In this document: in pieces, positions 6,527 to 7,098 of the stretch
Numbering within the stretch: position 1 is the first letter of the stretch
Layout of the letters: each line of letters opens with the position of its first letter
NCBI GenBank assembly: GCA_017629455.1
Contig: JAGBXE010000135.1
Coordinates: 1-7,098 of the forward strand
From: Kiritimatiellia bacterium
Lineage (GTDB): Bacteria; Verrucomicrobiota; Kiritimatiellia; RFP12; UBA1067
DNA length: 7,098 bases
Direction: 5' to 3'
Translations under genes and position numbers: made by a program
The notes under the pieces: model-generated
Databases searched by the model: none
What the model was told of the DNA's origin: nothing
What the model saw: only the letters and a program-made list of their open reading frames with translations

Positions 6527-7098
6527 ATGCTGTATAACGCGCTGGCGATCAGCAAAGCCCTCAACGTATATTGCAGGCTCTGGGCGCGAAGGGCAGACGT
6601 GTTCGCACGCACCACAGCCTACGCATATTGTTTCATCGACGAGCGGGAAGCCGTCAACAATCTTTATTGCTTTGGCAGGGCATTTGCGTGAGCATGCTGT
6701 ACATTTAACTTTGTGGATTGTGCGAATACATAAGTCGCGCCGGTAAATGGCTCTACCGACTTGGATGTCGGCTTTAGCGGCTTTCTCATTTAGTGTAATT
6801 GCCCCAGTTGGGCATACGCTTGCGCATGCACCTTTGCAGCCTGGAAGACAAAAGCCGTGGCGGAAGTCGAGCTGTGGCTGGCCAAAGGTACGAAGATTAA
6901 CGGAAAGAGAAAGACAATCGCCTCTGCAGGCTTTTACGCAAAGACCGCAGGCTACGCACTTTAAATTGAAATCAGATCTTGGCAGTGCGCCGGGCGGGAG
7001 GGCGGCAGCAGCGCGTGAAGGACTGCCGGGAAGAGAAACTGCTGCAAAGCCTCCGTCAGTAGTTTTTTCGGCAGTTTCAACGGCCGCAAGCACCGCGA
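6515..7098 (-). CDS. Four-cluster [4Fe-4S] ferredoxin, MauM/NapG type (5' partial)
   Basis: Electron-transfer polyferredoxin related to NapG/MauM, which pass electrons from a membrane quinol oxidase (NapH-type) toward a periplasmic enzyme. The frame stays open to the window edge, so the start and any Tat signal or membrane part are not seen; the GTG at 7093 need not be the start. Counting from that GTG, four cysteine sets are visible: 46/49/52/56 (CVACGLCVKAC), 82/86/90/94 (CLPGCKGACASVC, x3-x3-x3 spacing), 122/131/134/138 (the first eight residues ahead of CTACSRKC) and 157/160/163/167 (CVGCGACEHVC). The block LPPGALPRSDF just before the first cluster is typical of this family and usually follows the signal region. 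The partner enzyme is not in the window. It converges on the HTH-IIA gene and shares the stop region with it. Confidence 0.85.
   Translation of the reverse strand, partial: AVLAAVETAEKTTDGGFAAVSLPGSPSRAAAALPPGALPRSDFNLKCVACGLCVKACRGDCLSLSVNLRTFGQPQLDFRHGFCLPGCKGACASVCPTGAITLNEKAAKADIQVGRAIYRRDLCIRTIHKVKCTACSRKCPAKAIKIVDGFPLVDETICVGCGACEHVCPSRPEPAIYVEGFADRQRVIQHKRA

Noticed and set aside
6497..6691. Small plus-strand open frame opposite the ferredoxin gene
   Set aside because: The opposite strand encodes conserved four-cysteine cluster motifs across the same bases; the plus-strand reading has no motif and no ribosome site.

Overview
The window is an ordinary-looking bacterial chromosomal segment, GC close to 50 %, with six tightly packed genes on the plus strand and one on the minus strand converging on them at the right end. 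No mobile element, CRISPR array, rRNA or tRNA gene is visible. The combination of an excisionase-type HTH fused to a PTS IIA domain, a fused MetX-MetW protein and a MauM/NapG-type ferredoxin suggests a member of the PVC group (Verrucomicrobia/Kiritimatiellae/Lentisphaerae). That placement is an inference from remembered gene architectures and is only moderately secure. TAA and TGA both end normal genes here, so the standard bacterial code applies.

Layout, left to right. Bases 1-365 are the 3' part of a family 2 glycosyltransferase of the dolichol/polyprenol-phosphate mannosyltransferase type, whose start lies outside the window. At 382-1410 is rlmN, the radical-SAM enzyme that methylates 23S rRNA A2503 (and some tRNAs). 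A 35-base gap follows, holding an extended -10 promoter (TGGTATAAT) placed so close to the next ATG that the transcript should be almost leaderless. At 1446-3218 is a single gene encoding homoserine O-acyltransferase (MetX) fused to MetW. At 3215-4837 is an RNase II/R-family exoribonuclease lacking the usual N-terminal cold-shock domains. At 4834-5811 is holA, the delta subunit of the DNA polymerase III clamp loader. At 5808 begins a gene for a DNA-binding HTH fused to a PTS IIA (PtsN-like) domain. It is interrupted by an in-frame TAA at 6297-6299, yet the rest of the IIA domain continues in the same frame to a natural stop at 6516-6518. On the minus strand, 6515-7098 encodes most of a four-cluster ferredoxin whose N-terminus is beyond the window edge; its stop codon interlocks with that of the IIA gene.

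How the genes fit together. metXW, the exoribonuclease, holA and the IIA gene are joined by four-base ATGA/GTGA overlaps and are very probably one translationally coupled operon driven at least partly from the promoter at 1428-1436. The functions are mixed (methionine synthesis, RNA decay, replication, PTS-linked regulation), so co-transcription need not mean a shared pathway. MetX and MetW act on the same step, so their fusion is functionally sensible.

I do not see a clearly new biological system. The strongest leads are the in-frame stop within an otherwise intact IIA domain, the MetX-MetW fusion with a possible internal start at the domain junction, the near-leaderless promoter, and the minimal RNB exoribonuclease.
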